NCBI GenBank assembly: GCA_001695595.3 | Contig: MBPM02000034.1 | Span: forward strand, 712,770 to 776,769 | Length of the DNA: 64,000 bases | Direction: 5' to 3' | From: Plasmopara viticola | Lineage: Eukaryota; Oomycota; Peronosporomycetes; Peronosporales; Peronosporaceae | Shown here: in pieces, positions 34,801 through 45,239 of the stretch | Layout: every line of letters starts with the position of its first letter | Position numbering within the stretch: position 1 is the first letter of the stretch | Translations under genes and position numbers: made by a program | The notes under the pieces: generated by a model | Databases searched by the model: none | Seen by the model: the letters and a program-made list of their open reading frames with translations, nothing else | What the model was told of the DNA's origin: nothing

Positions 34801-35330
34801 TGCCTTTGTCATGCCGCAACATTCTCAAAAACTGGTGAGAAGAAGTAAGCTGCGTTGTTTCTTGACGGCCATGGTGTCTTTGTTGCCAATAGTAATCGAA
34901 AATATCGCAGCTCTGAATAAACCGAGCCTTTCGTTGTCCAGTAGTTCATCTGGACCAACGTTTATTATGGGGTTTTCGTCGAATTGCCGCTTGATGCTTT
35001 GTGTTGATGCAAGGAGACACGCTTCCTGTAGTCCAATCGATGTCTGGGTTTTCTTCACGAAGCCACATCACGCCAATGATAAAAAAATTTCTCACGAATG
35101 GGCATGACTTGGAATGTTTCCGATGTAATGGGTAAACAGGTATGTGCACGTTTAAGTGCTCCGTTCGTCGGGGGCAGTGAGCAACCTGCTCGTTCTAACA
35201 ATCGCCATGCATCTTCTCACCCTTGATTACTGTAAGTCGCTTCACCAAGTCTCTGAATACGCCGTTAAGATTACATCCATTGTTGATGAAGACGGTGACG
35301 GGTCTTTCCAATGTCTTTAAAACCTTGAGC
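31850..35330 (-). pseudogene. gypsy B pol remnant (RT, RNase H, integrase, chromodomain-like)
   Basis: The reverse-transcriptase box at about 34140-34170 reads RIYFNDTYLF, so a catalytic Asp has become Asn (YFDD in element A). RNase H segments SDASSIAIGGVLL, EQELLAILHALRVW and VETDHKSIEM lie at about 33480-33760. The integrase zinc-binding part (SHDSGLARHSGFYKTY) is at 33023-33259 and its core (VIVDRLTKRAMF) at 32603-32908. Near 31900-32060 comes HRKYKGNLRFKV, a stop, and EAIWEPVEDL, a chromodomain-like tail as in chromoviruses. Many stops and frameshifts interrupt these parts. Confidence 0.85.
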
Positions 35331-36400
35331 TTCAGCTTCGAAGATAGCATATAGTGGACCTCTTATATAATAATTCGGTATCTTACGTTTAGGAGCGGTA
35401 CATTGCGGCGATATGTGACCGACAACGCCACAATGTTACATGTCGCCGATTTTGTCCAGTTGTCGTTCTTGTCCTTCCTCTTTTTAAAAGCTTTTGTCTA
35501 GAGGTTGTGGCTTGTTCGCACGATTGCCTGATTTTGTAGGCACCGTTTGAACGACTTGGTCCGCCAGATCAAAGGGCGACTTTAAAATTGAAAGCAACTT
35601 TAATAGCCTCTTGAAGAGTACTGGGACTCTCTTTTTTGACATTCTTTGCGGTTTCTTCCCGTAATTCATTCTTAAAAAATATCGCTTTTTCAACAAACTG
35701 AATTAATTCAGTTTGGGACATCAAGTTTTGAAATTTAGAGATATATATGGACATTTTCCCTTTGTTTCGGGCGAAACATATGCTCTTGAAGATCAAACTC
35801 GAAATCCCTTGGCCTGAAGCGTGTGCCCAATTTAGTTGTTTACAGTGGCCATGTTTTGTGCACCTTCATGCGCTCGCCGTCGGCGACAAAGACACGTTAC
35901 CAATTTAGTACAATTTGCCCAAATTACGTGAGGTATGCGTCATAAAGTCGGACGACTCTGTTGTCATCAAGCGGCGCTTGGTGGCGTAGGTTTGTTTCCT
36001 TGCGGAATCCATAATTTAATATCCTCGCCATATGTACATTCATATCAAGGAGGAGCTCTTTTCTTCTGCTCGCCTCTTGATGCATTTACAAACTCGAAGC
36101 GCTCATTAGATTGTTGCATTTGGGCTTGCATTTGAGCTTGCACCTGGGCTTGATGTTGCTGTTGCTGCTGAGTGAGATACAACAGGGATTGCTGCATAGA
36201 CATTGTGTCTTGTCATGTCGCTGCAGAGGGTACTAAAATAGGCTGAGCGGCTAACTTCGCTCGGCCATTGACACTTGCCGCATCTTGCGGCTTCAGCTAC
36301 TTCACCGTTGCCAACCAGAAGTCTTTTTGCAGCTTGATCCATACAACGAAGCCAAACGGAGTAGCTCAGTAGTATTGAATGTAGATCAAGCAAAGCCAAG
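35331..36400 (-). pseudogene. gypsy B gag remnant
   Basis: The zinc knuckle at about 35395-35450 keeps the final cysteine (VGHISPQCTA) that element A lost, but a one-base deletion just upstream breaks the frame at CN-CG. Near 36110-36190 a Q-rich N-terminal segment matches that of element A. About 400 bp found in element A (2475-2870) is missing here at about 36287. Confidence 0.7.
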
Positions 36401-36699
36401 TGTGTAACTTATCGGAAGTTATTCTCCGTGTTTTCATAAGCGGGACAGGGATTCACCAAAAGGCAAAAGCACAGAACCACAGACCAACTGAAGAAATTCC
36501 AGATGTATGTACCACACTAGCGTGCAACTATACTGACCAACCACTGAACGTTGAATTCGTGCTATAAGACAACCCTTTGTAATCGATCACTTCCCACTCT
36601 GTGGCTCGTACCAATAGTTCAAGGATGACTCGCTTCTCCCTATGTGACCACGAGCACCCTTGCCTTGAAATTTTGAACCTGACACGACATGTGCTACTG

Positions 36700-37108
36700 T
36701 GTAACACAATCGCGGAGGAAGCTAATTGAAGTCGGCCGTTGAACGAGGTTGTGGCGCATGCGAGGTGAATTCGTAGAAGAGGAGGAGTGTTCGTTGCTTA
36801 AAGCAAATAAGAAGTGATGTTAGATGAAGAGCTTTTAAGACTTATTATCTCGCTACAGCCAAATGCTGGCTTTCGATCATCTACATCTACCTTTCTGATA
36901 ACTATGTTTTTTTCCATCTGGCTTTTTCCACATCCTAGATTTCTTTTATCCAACAAGGCCCAATAATTATGGGACATCGGAAATTGTCTTTTGGTCGAAA
37001 CTGTATAATCACCTTTACCTATCGATCGTACTAATACATACGTATTCTGAGGATATTTTTATAATTTGCGTGAAAGCCGTTATCGGCAAAACTGCCGGTA
37101 GAGCCACA
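36700..37108 (-). repeat. 5' LTR of gypsy B, terminus damaged
   Basis: It aligns with the other LTRs from the low-end TG (36700) to ACTGCCGGTA at 37100. The normal end CCGGTGATGACnnTTACGTCACA is reduced to CCGGTAGAGCCACA, a small deletion at the 5' terminus. On the coding strand the bases after the LTR (AGTAGCACATGTCGTGTCA) match the same place in element A and probably include the primer-binding site. Confidence 0.8.
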
Positions 37109-39128
37109 AGAACTTCCGAAGCCGACCAATTCGGACGCATTACACGATAATTTTGAAAGATGTGCAAACAGTCAATGGATGATGCGTCGTACTTATTGGT
37201 TAACCGATCCTGGTGAGCACTCATTCAGCTTTTAAACTGGAAATGCGAAACCATAGACAGTCGAGTAGATGACCCATCGCAACAAGTTGCTCGTCGAGTC
37301 ACTCGGCAACTTGCGCACAAAATCCTGCAAGAAAGCATGACCTAATGACCGATTGATCAGAGTTACGGAAGGTTGCCCAGTCTAACTGACCCAACGTAAG
37401 CCAATTAGGACATGTCTTAATTTAGCCGCTCACGAAGTAGATAAGCTTTAATAGCACGCTGCGGTCGTTTTTTTAGTGGATGACCAAATTCGCGATGTGC
37501 CTCGCCGGCAAAGTTTTTATAAGATTTTATCCCTGACGACTCGGTCAGCACGGCGACGCTCGTGCTTACATTCTCCATAAGTTCGCTTGTGATATCTTTG
37601 AAGGCCAAATTGAATTACCTGATATTTTGGTCAACGTTACAACGTCTATTTGTTGGGAAAAAGCAAGCTATCTGAAATTGCAGGCACGATGGCGCAGTGT
37701 TAAAGTGAAGCGTAACTAATATTATCTCCTTGATTGTAGATGTGATTAGGAATGCGCTCAACATTCTACTTTAAGTCACCAATCGAGTTGATCGATTAAA
37801 GTGCGGCGGTACAAGCGTTAGGACGATGTAGAGAAGGTGCCCAACATACCGCTTGATGTATAGGAAAGCGCTGATCGCGCGCTTGGGTGGCCGAGGTGGC
37901 ATCAGCTAAACTGCATCTGTCTAGTTGTGGAAAGACATATTGGAACTGTCAACTGGATAAGGGTATCTCGTTCCACGTACAGTATATTCGGTTGTGATGT
38001 GTATAATTACATTCAGGGAGAGCACATGTTTAAAAGTAAAAATATTTGCTCCTTTGAACGCCTACAACCACGTCTTTTGCTCATAAACTAAATCACGACT
38101 AACTTTGACCTTGTATCAGTGATAACTGAGTCTTGCGTGCGGGGTAGCAAGCTACTTTTGAGTCTTCGAGGTACACTATACTTCTGTACGGTGATGAAAG
38201 GTTTGACCTAAAGCTCCAGCTGACAAATATAGAATAGATGAGTCAGGCTTCTGCTACTAACAATATTTTTTAATATGCGCGGGGTCAAAATGATGATAAC
38301 TCTTGCGTTTACTGCAAACACCGACAATTCTGCTGTTGTACGCGCTCGAGCTTTGGGTCTCCTTACGGTTTTTACAACGATTGTACCCAATTGCGTTTTT
38401 TTACTATCGAAACAACGAAAGACATAAATTACTAAAGCAGTATTTTGCGAATCGTTTCAATTGCTTGACACGAACATGCGAGCCGCACGCAACGGTAAAG
38501 AACTTGTGCTAGCTAACGTGAAAGTACGGAATCTACATCTTTAGGTGTTGTGGTTAATATAAATGCACGAATAGATGCAGCGCTTTCGAGATCAACAGCT
38601 TCGATGTTTTTTTGACACGATGTAATGATTTATCTTTTCAATAAAAAGAGCTTTACGCGACCAACCAACCATGAAAATGCGATGGAAAAATAAATTTGAG
38701 ATAAAGAAGAAAATAGCGACGCGTAGAACAAACAGGAATCCTACTCCAACAATAATGCTGTTGATGAGCCTTTTAGCAACAAAGCTAAACGGTCCTTATT
38801 CACCGTTACGGATGATGCTTTAATCGTGGATTTAAGTGTGGCACGGCCTATAAAATGTCAATTTTTAATATATTTCAAATTGAAATATTTTCTTTCGTTG
38901 GCTTACAAATTGAAGAAAATTCGACGTAAAGTACTTGATTTGCCGTTGATCCAAGTCAACAAAAGTGATTGCTTTGACTACTTTAGAAAAGAGTGAAAAA
39001 AATTCAATTGCGAACAAGCAAAATGTCGAAGTTACAAAATGTTCAAAGCAAAGGCGGAGTGGAGTAATAATATCTACGTTGTATAGCGTTTTTATAATTA
39101 AAAAGCCATGGTGGCCACAAGATAGCGG
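37109..39128. other. intergenic, no supported gene
   Basis: AT-rich DNA between gypsy B and CIAO1. Short ORFs at 37417-37608 and 38303-38512 have no recognised motif. No repeats with partners in the window were noticed. Confidence 0.45.
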
Positions 39129-40258
39129 CTAAATCGTCATGCTCCAAATGCGCACAAGTGCGTCATCACTCGCTGAGGCAAGCAGCAGCGTCTTTTTCCC
39201 GTCTCTCTCCAGCGGCTGCGGATTCCACCGCACGCAATTAACGTCACTCGAATGAGCCTCTTTTTGGTCGACTAGAAGATCAAATGAGGAAGGTTTACCC
39301 TTTGGCTGACCTTGAAATACGCAAATGGCATTATCAGACGCTCCCGTCACCAAAAACTCCCCCTCCTTAGACCAGTCCACGCTAAAAATGGTGCGTTCAT
39401 GGAACTTCGATAGTGAAAACGCTTGCTTCCACTGCTTTGAACTGAAAGGGAACCGACAAATGATTATTAGCATAACAAATGAGAAAATCTTTTTCGCACC
39501 TTCCGTCATCTTCGATCTCTTTGTTGTCGGAATCGTACTGCCACACAATCACATTTGTGTCGTCAGACACTGATGCCATCTCCGTGCCATCAGGACTCAA
39601 CGCAACGCCCCACACTGTGGACGTGTGGCCTGTAAGTGTCTCTTTGCAGTACCAGTCATCATCGTTCTCGGCCCAAATCCGAATGGTATCATCGTAACTG
39701 GTTGAGATAAGCAACTCCTCGGTAGGATGCCAAGCCACAAACTTAACGTCCTGCATGTGGCCGTGCAGCACCGAAATACACTCGAAATCAGTGTCAGCAT
39801 CGGCTTCCCATATCCAGATGCTTTTATCACGGCTGCAAGTGGCCAGGTAGGCCCCTGAGGGGCTCCAAGCTACACTCTTGACCTCACTTTCGTGGCCCTC
39901 GAGACTCGAAATGACCTCGTACGAGCTGCCTTGCTTTTCCCAAATGACAGTGGTCCCGTCAAAGCTCACGGACGCAAGGTAGCGACCATCAGGTGACCTG
40001 CAGTCGGCAATAGATTACTTTTTGACATATCAAGCAATCATAAGGTGTGACGCACCATTCGCAAGCTCGGATGGTCCGACTCTGCGCATCTTCCAGAATG
40101 ACCACACACTCCCAGAGGCCGTTGGTGTTGGTGGACCAGAGGCGAATTGTACGGTCTCCACTACAGGACGCTAGTAATCTGCCATCGAAGCGCCAGGAAA
40201 CGTGCCACACGCGCTCGTTGTGGCCAACTAATGCACACACTTCATCTAGCTGCTTCAT
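39129..40258 (-). CDS. CIAO1: CIAO1, WD40 protein of cytosolic iron-sulphur cluster assembly
   Basis: There are three exons (40258-40056, 39997-39500, 39441-39129) with two 58-bp introns (donors GTGCGT and GTGCGA), giving 337 residues, the family length. Seven WD repeats fill the protein, for example GHNERVWHVSWRFDGRLLAS, then RTIRLW, SFDGTTVIWE, SRDKSIWIWE, SYDDTIRIWA, DDTNVIVWQY, and a final DDALVRIWSM. In the family this propeller is the targeting subunit that, with MMS19 and CIAO2, delivers Fe-S clusters to DNA polymerases, helicases and similar apoproteins in the cytosol. The ATG starting MKQLDEVCALVGH was chosen. It diverges from the homeodomain-like gene across 96 bp. Confidence 0.94.
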
Positions 40259-40354
40259 TCCCACCAACTACTTACGTTGCAGCAACAAAATTATGTTGCG
40301 TAAAAGTAAAGTAACCCTGAGGCATATTTTTACGGCGGGAGGACGTTTCTTGTC
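40259..40354. promoter_or_regulatory. 96-bp divergent promoter region
   Basis: Only 96 bp separate the start codons of CIAO1 (minus) and the twin-homeodomain-like gene (plus). The region is AT-rich with no coding potential and must hold both 5' leaders and start signals, unless one gene uses sequence inside the other. No clear TATA box or initiator stands out. Confidence 0.5.
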
Positions 40355-42604
40355 ATGAGCGCCATGAAGATGGACTTTATCTGTAAGGACGGGCCTCCAT
40401 CCATGGGAAATGTTAAAGAGGCGGTTGTCACTACAGCTACAGAGCCTGAAGACGGTGGTGTGAGTGACAATGAGGACTCGGAAGACGAGCAGCTGGAGCA
40501 CGCGGCCTGGCAGGACGTGGACCTGAATCCTGCCGTGGAGCTGGTAGCCAAACTCGTACGCGAGTCGCTAGATGCTGGGAAGACATACAATAAAAGCATT
40601 ACTGCCAAGACGTCGCAGTTGCTCACGGGCTGTGACAGCTTGCTCTTGGAGATTAAAAACTTAGTTGAAACCCGAGCCGAGTCTCGCCAGCACTCTGGAA
40701 AAGGACCAGGCCAAGGTGGTGTTGGCTGTTTGTGTGGACAAGCCATGGCGATGTTACCACTACGTGCTTCTACTGATACGATAGCTTCATCAAATGCCTC
40801 AGCAGCCAATAAGCACAATACATCTAAGACGGACGAGGCCGCCGAAGACCAGACGGACCGCATGCTGGCCAATATCGAAGCTACCGTGATCCGGCTTAGA
40901 GAAATGGCTGAGATTGTCCAGGCCACTAGCATGCAGGGAGAGGCTAATTTGGTGTCGAAAGTTTCGCTGCAAACAGGCACGTTTCAGGCCCTAGAGGCGG
41001 CTGTGCAGGCCAGTGCAGCGGCCGCGACGGCCACGGCTATCGCTCAAGAGCGTGGTCGTTCATCGTCGGCTTTTGGTCGACTGTACATGCCGCTACAGGT
41101 GCAAAAACTGCAGGAATGGTACTATTTGTACCCACGCCCACTGCTCGACGAGCTTACGCTGATGCGTACGATTTTGAATTATCGGCCATACGCAAACCCG
41201 TTTCAAGTTGGCGGTCTTTCGCTAGCTCATGTGCGGGATTGGTTCAAGCGTCGTCGCTTTCGTGAACGGATGCGCTATGTGAAACTTGCGGTAGAAGCAG
41301 GACATGACACTCAAGCTGCAGAGGAAGAGATTGATTTGCGATTGGACCAGAGGATCGCCCAGTTGCGAGCTTCAGTGGACCCAAACGAGCTTGTTAAGGA
41401 GGTCGACCGCGTACGTGCTCAGAGTTATGTATTCGATGCCGCTGTCAATGCTTTCACGCGGCCAAACAATATCCGATCCTATATTGCAGCGTCCTACTCC
41501 GTGCCGGCAACAGCTGATCAACATGGAAGCAACGGTTATGGCCGAAACAAGCGGCAGCGCACGCAGAACTCGGACCTTGATGACATTGATACGATAAAAA
41601 ACGCTACCACATTGGAAGTGATGGCGTTGCAGAATAGATTACGTAGCCTGATGGAACAACCAAAGACGACTGTTGTGACGAACGAGTTACAGCAAGTGGT
41701 CGACTTATTGCGGTCTATGAAGATTGAGCCGGACGTGCGTATCCAGTCGGGTCTTGTGGCTGATTTGAAGCAGATTTTAAAAGCATACACAAAGCCGACG
41801 CTGCTGCGCAAAGCTGTGATTGCACTTATGGAAAGCTTGGGAATGAACTTTCGTGCTGTCGTGGAGGAGGACGTTGATGACGATGCGCCGCTGTCCACAC
41901 CTGCAAGTCCAGCGCTGAGCACCGAATTGAATCCACGAGAAAGGAATACGATGAAGTTGAATGCTTTGGAAAATAGCACAGTGGGATTTGACGACAACCC
42001 ATCACTCCTTTTATCAGGCGAGCCACCAAATAAGAAAGCAAAGGCAAGTGCCCGACCAAGCAAGCCACGTGCGAAAGAGAAGAAAGGGCGTGTCTTACGC
42101 CCTATGAAATTTTCAATGGACCAGCTGACAGCACTTGAGGCCTGGTTCCAACAAAAGTACAAACCTTCGCAAGAAGAAATGGAGAATTACTTGGTTCAGT
42201 TAAATACTTCACCGCTACGCGATTTGAAAAAACAAACCGTGGATGTGAATATGACTCAGTTGCGACGGTGGTTTAACAAGCGGCGGTGTCTACGCCGTCC
42301 TCCGTTTGCGCTGATGACACAACAGGAGGCAGCGAAAGAAGGCTCAAAGAATCCTGCAGTTCTCAAGGCTATGTCGGCCCCTAGTAATGATCTTGGGCCT
42401 GTAAAAAGCGAGCTAGGAGCAGAAGAAACTCACGATGCAAACATTGAGCTCGGAAAGCACCAGTCATATGATGTCTCGAATGACGAATCGAGTGACAATG
42501 ATGATGATGATGACGACGACGACGATGACGATGACGACGACGACGACAATGACGAAGACAGCAGCGACGATGGCGAACATCTTATCGGTGCTGCTTTGGC
42601 TTAG
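40355..42604 (+). CDS. protein with two divergent homeodomain-like segments and acidic tail
   Basis: This single-exon gene encodes 749 residues. Two segments end in the helix-3 signature of homeodomains. The first spans about residues 243-305 (LQVQKLQEWYYLYPRP ... VRDWFKRRRFRERMR, W at 296). The second spans about 582-645 (MKFSMDQLTALEAWFQQKY ... MTQLRRWFNKRRCLRRPP, W at 639). Both have extra residues between helices 1 and 3, recalling TALE-type folds. The region between is helical and charged. The tail (about 705-742) is nearly all Asp/Glu/Ser with a poly-Asp run. A role as a nuclear DNA-binding regulator is inferred; no named family is assigned. Confidence 0.8.
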   Translation: MSAMKMDFICKDGPPSMGNVKEAVVTTATEPEDGGVSDNEDSEDEQLEHAAWQDVDLNPAVELVAKLVRESLDAGKTYNKSITAKTSQLLTGCDSLLLEIKNLVETRAESRQHSGKGPGQGGVGCLCGQAMAMLPLRASTDTIASSNASAANKHNTSKTDEAAEDQTDRMLANIEATVIRLREMAEIVQATSMQGEANLVSKVSLQTGTFQALEAAVQASAAAATATAIAQERGRSSSAFGRLYMPLQVQKLQEWYYLYPRPLLDELTLMRTILNYRPYANPFQVGGLSLAHVRDWFKRRRFRERMRYVKLAVEAGHDTQAAEEEIDLRLDQRIAQLRASVDPNELVKEVDRVRAQSYVFDAAVNAFTRPNNIRSYIAASYSVPATADQHGSNGYGRNKRQRTQNSDLDDIDTIKNATTLEVMALQNRLRSLMEQPKTTVVTNELQQVVDLLRSMKIEPDVRIQSGLVADLKQILKAYTKPTLLRKAVIALMESLGMNFRAVVEEDVDDDAPLSTPASPALSTELNPRERNTMKLNALENSTVGFDDNPSLLLSGEPPNKKAKASARPSKPRAKEKKGRVLRPMKFSMDQLTALEAWFQQKYKPSQEEMENYLVQLNTSPLRDLKKQTVDVNMTQLRRWFNKRRCLRRPPFALMTQQEAAKEGSKNPAVLKAMSAPSNDLGPVKSELGAEETHDANIELGKHQSYDVSNDESSDNDDDDDDDDDDDDDDDDNDEDSSDDGEHLIGAALA

Positions 42605-43068
42605 GTCGAACATTCAGCGATGAGGTCCAATTCGTGCAGCCTTTAGACCTTTCTATATAAATTCGTATGATCTGTGACTACGTCAGACACCTTTGATCTT
42701 TTAAGCTAATCAATCACTATCATACCATATGTGTCAGCCTTGACGACGGTCCAACGTCAATTGGCATGGTGCTGGACAATAGGCACCAAAACCTCGCATA
42801 GAAGCAAAGCGCCTATCAGCCAGAGACTAAGTTTGTCGCACGTAGGTTTCCTTGTGCATGTTCCTTGCAATTGTATCGGTGCAACGCGGGCACAAGATTG
42901 TTGATGGGCACTAGCCTTTCCAAAAATGGCCTGTTGACTTCAAGGTCGAACGTGTCCTTGCATTTTAATCAATTTGATGGCTAGGCGGTAGATATGAGGA
43001 AAAATTCGTTGTCAGGATATAAGCGCATTACCTTCGTCTTTATACTTGGCGTCTACGCTACTCTATGT
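42605..43068. other. convergent intergenic spacer
   Basis: This spacer lies between the 3' ends of the homeodomain-like gene and the carboxypeptidase. Nothing coding is seen. Confidence 0.5.
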
Positions 43069-44565
43069 TTAAAACGTCTGGTTGTTCAGAAACTTGTTAA
43101 ACATATCAAGCGCCACGGCCGGTTGGTCTTGAGGCACCATATGACCGGAATTATACACGCGAAGGAACGTAAACTGATTGTTGTACGACCGCACGACACC
43201 ACCATTGATTCCGCTGGCTGTAAAAAAAGCAGTTTCAGGAGCTGCGTTGAATCCCGTCTTGCCCTTCCAATCGAGCGCCAAAGTCCACGCTTGGTTTCCG
43301 TACCAATTGCACATCAAGTCGGCGTCACCAGCATAAATGAGCACGCGCACATTGTCGATCAGTAAGTCAGCCACGTACGTATGAAACGGCTTGGCCATAT
43401 CGGCCGTCATGTAAAAAGCCACATTCACTTTCATGTTGCACTCTTGCCACGCTCCCACTCGCTTCGAATCGACACCCAAAGCTTTACGAACATTTGGAGA
43501 ATCCAAGTACTTGGACACGTATGAAATGTTGTAGCACTTGGTCGGGTCGTCCATTTTGGTGCATGGCATGCGAATGTCGTACGGATTCCGATTTGCGGAT
43601 AACAATGGAATAAACAGCTTCTCCGTACAAAATTCAGTTCCGTCAAAGCACGCCGTGATATTTTGCGGGCATTGGTCTAAAATGGCACCACAGATTCGCG
43701 CGTCGGCTTTCATTTCTTCAAGCTGTGAGGCATCCACGAGAGAAACATTGTACGCATTCTCTTCTGCCATATCAATGTAATGTGGCAATTGAATTGACGC
43801 CTGAGTGATACCATTACCGATTGCAATACCCTGTAACTTAATGTACTTTGGAGTATTGACGTGCAGCTTGTTTTGCTCCCAGATGTAATGCGCCGCCACA
43901 GGGACATAGTGTCCCCCGTAACTCTCGCCAGTAATGTAAAAGTCGCGATGTGCCAGCTCTGGGTGCTTTTTAAAAAATCCTTGCAGGAAATAGTAAATGT
44001 TTTCACCCACAGTGTCTTCACTGTTGTCGGCATCGCGTTCGTCGCCGTACGTGAAGCCCACTGTCGTTGGCTGGTCTAGCCACACGACATTGCTTTCGTT
44101 CGTCCACGAGTATGGATTGAGTTGTGTCGATAGATCCGGTAGCACGTGGCACGGTCCGTTCTCCGTGAGCAATGCCAACATGCTGGAGCATCCAGGGCCT
44201 CCTGTGAGCCATAACACAAGCGGGTCGGTGGCTGGTCGGCTACGCGACTCGAAGTACCAGTAGAAGTAGTGATCGTCGACCTTGTTAGGGAGTTTAATGT
44301 ACCCAGAGTCCTGCGAGGTCAGTCCACAGAAGACTTCTTGATTTCCAGGCCTTGCAGCAACAGGGACCCCCTCAGGTTCACCATGACCATGCTTTGTACC
44401 AGTCGTAAAAAACAGTGGCTCTATGATGTACACTACGAAGAGACAGATGACAATGAGCGCTACGACTACAATAGAAGCGCGGCGGACGTTGCGATTGCGC
44501 GTCTCCTGCCGTGCATAGTGCAGCGCAAGGGGACTCGACGTTAGCGGAGTCGTCTCGGATGCCAT
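43069..44565 (-). CDS. serine carboxypeptidase (S10 family), type II membrane anchored
   Basis: This is an intact single-exon gene of 498 residues. S10 enzymes remove C-terminal amino acids from peptides at acid pH. The triad is visible: Ser about 215 in GESYGG, Asp about 416 in GDADLMCNWYGN and His about 475 in SGHMVPQDQP. The oxyanion loop LWLTGGPGCSSM is also intact. Instead of a cleavable signal there are about 30 cytosolic residues, then one hydrophobic segment (ASIVVVALIVICLFVVYII, about 30-48), predicting a type II anchor with the catalytic domain in the lumen or outside. Vacuolar/lysosomal or cell-surface location is inferred. The ATG is the first in frame. Confidence 0.94.
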   Translation of the reverse strand: MASETTPLTSSPLALHYARQETRNRNVRRASIVVVALIVICLFVVYIIEPLFFTTGTKHGHGEPEGVPVAARPGNQEVFCGLTSQDSGYIKLPNKVDDHYFYWYFESRSRPATDPLVLWLTGGPGCSSMLALLTENGPCHVLPDLSTQLNPYSWTNESNVVWLDQPTTVGFTYGDERDADNSEDTVGENIYYFLQGFFKKHPELAHRDFYITGESYGGHYVPVAAHYIWEQNKLHVNTPKYIKLQGIAIGNGITQASIQLPHYIDMAEENAYNVSLVDASQLEEMKADARICGAILDQCPQNITACFDGTEFCTEKLFIPLLSANRNPYDIRMPCTKMDDPTKCYNISYVSKYLDSPNVRKALGVDSKRVGAWQECNMKVNVAFYMTADMAKPFHTYVADLLIDNVRVLIYAGDADLMCNWYGNQAWTLALDWKGKTGFNAAPETAFFTASGINGGVVRSYNNQFTFLRVYNSGHMVPQDQPAVALDMFNKFLNNQTF

Positions 44566-44921
44566 AACTAAGAGTCGGCTCTTTGCTTAACTAAAAGCCC
44601 GCAAAACCCAATGTGAACGTATCCAAACACAGATGGAATTGGTGGAGTCATAGTGTACGTATATGATTGCCCTTCGGGTTGTCATACTCCTCCAGCCTTT
44701 CTGACAACAGGACTTGATACTGGTATAGTCCTCTACTCTCTAGGTAAGAATTAGGCCATCATGCTAGAGATTACCCAACAACACACCTTATTAAAATTAT
44801 ACTTTATTTTTGTATTAATTCACCTGTATCACTCGTTATATTCGGTGCTAGCTGCCTGGGCTAGTGCAACGGGGGTCTAAACTAACACCGCGTATACTTC
44901 ATAGATCTTTATGACTATCAG
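44566..44921. other. intergenic, carboxypeptidase upstream region
   Basis: It holds the promoter side of the carboxypeptidase. A TTCACATTGGGTTTT stretch (minus strand, about 44598-44612) loosely resembles an oomycete initiator. No gene is seen. Confidence 0.4.
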
Positions 44922-45239
44922 GGAAAAGGTTGGGCTGACGCCCTCCTTCCAAGCGCGGGGGCTAAATGCTCGCGCGCTTCGGGCAGGTGCTCTCGGGCAT
45001 CTGCAGGTCTCTAACGAGTCTCGCCCTCGACGCGACGGTCTCCAGCACCAGGCCACCTGGGCTCTTACCAAGTCAGAGCTAAAAAAAATGGAAGACCCTC
45101 ATAACCTCGGTGGTGGATGCACTGCCCGCCGAACGAGACCCGACGTATGCGGACACCACTCTATGCCGTGGACTAGCCAGACTGAGCCTAACACGTGCAT
45201 AACTTGGCAACGCGATAACGTAATACATTACATTACATG
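44922..45239 (+). repeat. SINE-like repeat, copy 1
   Basis: This GC-rich block of about 318 bp begins GGAAAAGGTTGGG and ends in a short tandem tail (ACATTACATTACAT). It is present again on the opposite strand at 55219-55541 with only scattered differences, in DNA that is otherwise AT-rich and non-repetitive. There is no coding capacity and there are no terminal inverted repeats. A 3' pentamer tail is typical of SINEs or 3' ends of LINEs. I could not identify convincing polymerase III A and B boxes. Confidence 0.65.

Larger units (their letters stand above)
31399..37108 (-). mobile_element. Ty3/gypsy retrotransposon B, near full length, decayed
   Basis: Both LTRs are present and oriented minus: 5' LTR 36700-37108 and 3' LTR 31399-31832. 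Between them, from high to low coordinate, come gag, protease-like, reverse transcriptase, RNase H, integrase and a chromodomain-like tail, the Ty3/gypsy order. A purine-rich GAAGGAAAATCA lies just before the 3' LTR on the coding strand. The two LTRs differ at many positions and gag/pol carry stops and frameshifts, so the insertion is old. It is the same family as element A and the solo LTR at 8714. Confidence 0.9.

Noticed and set aside
41536..42162. 208-codon minus-strand ORF inside the homeodomain-like gene
   Set aside because: Antisense shadow produced by biased codon use of the real frame; no domain seen.
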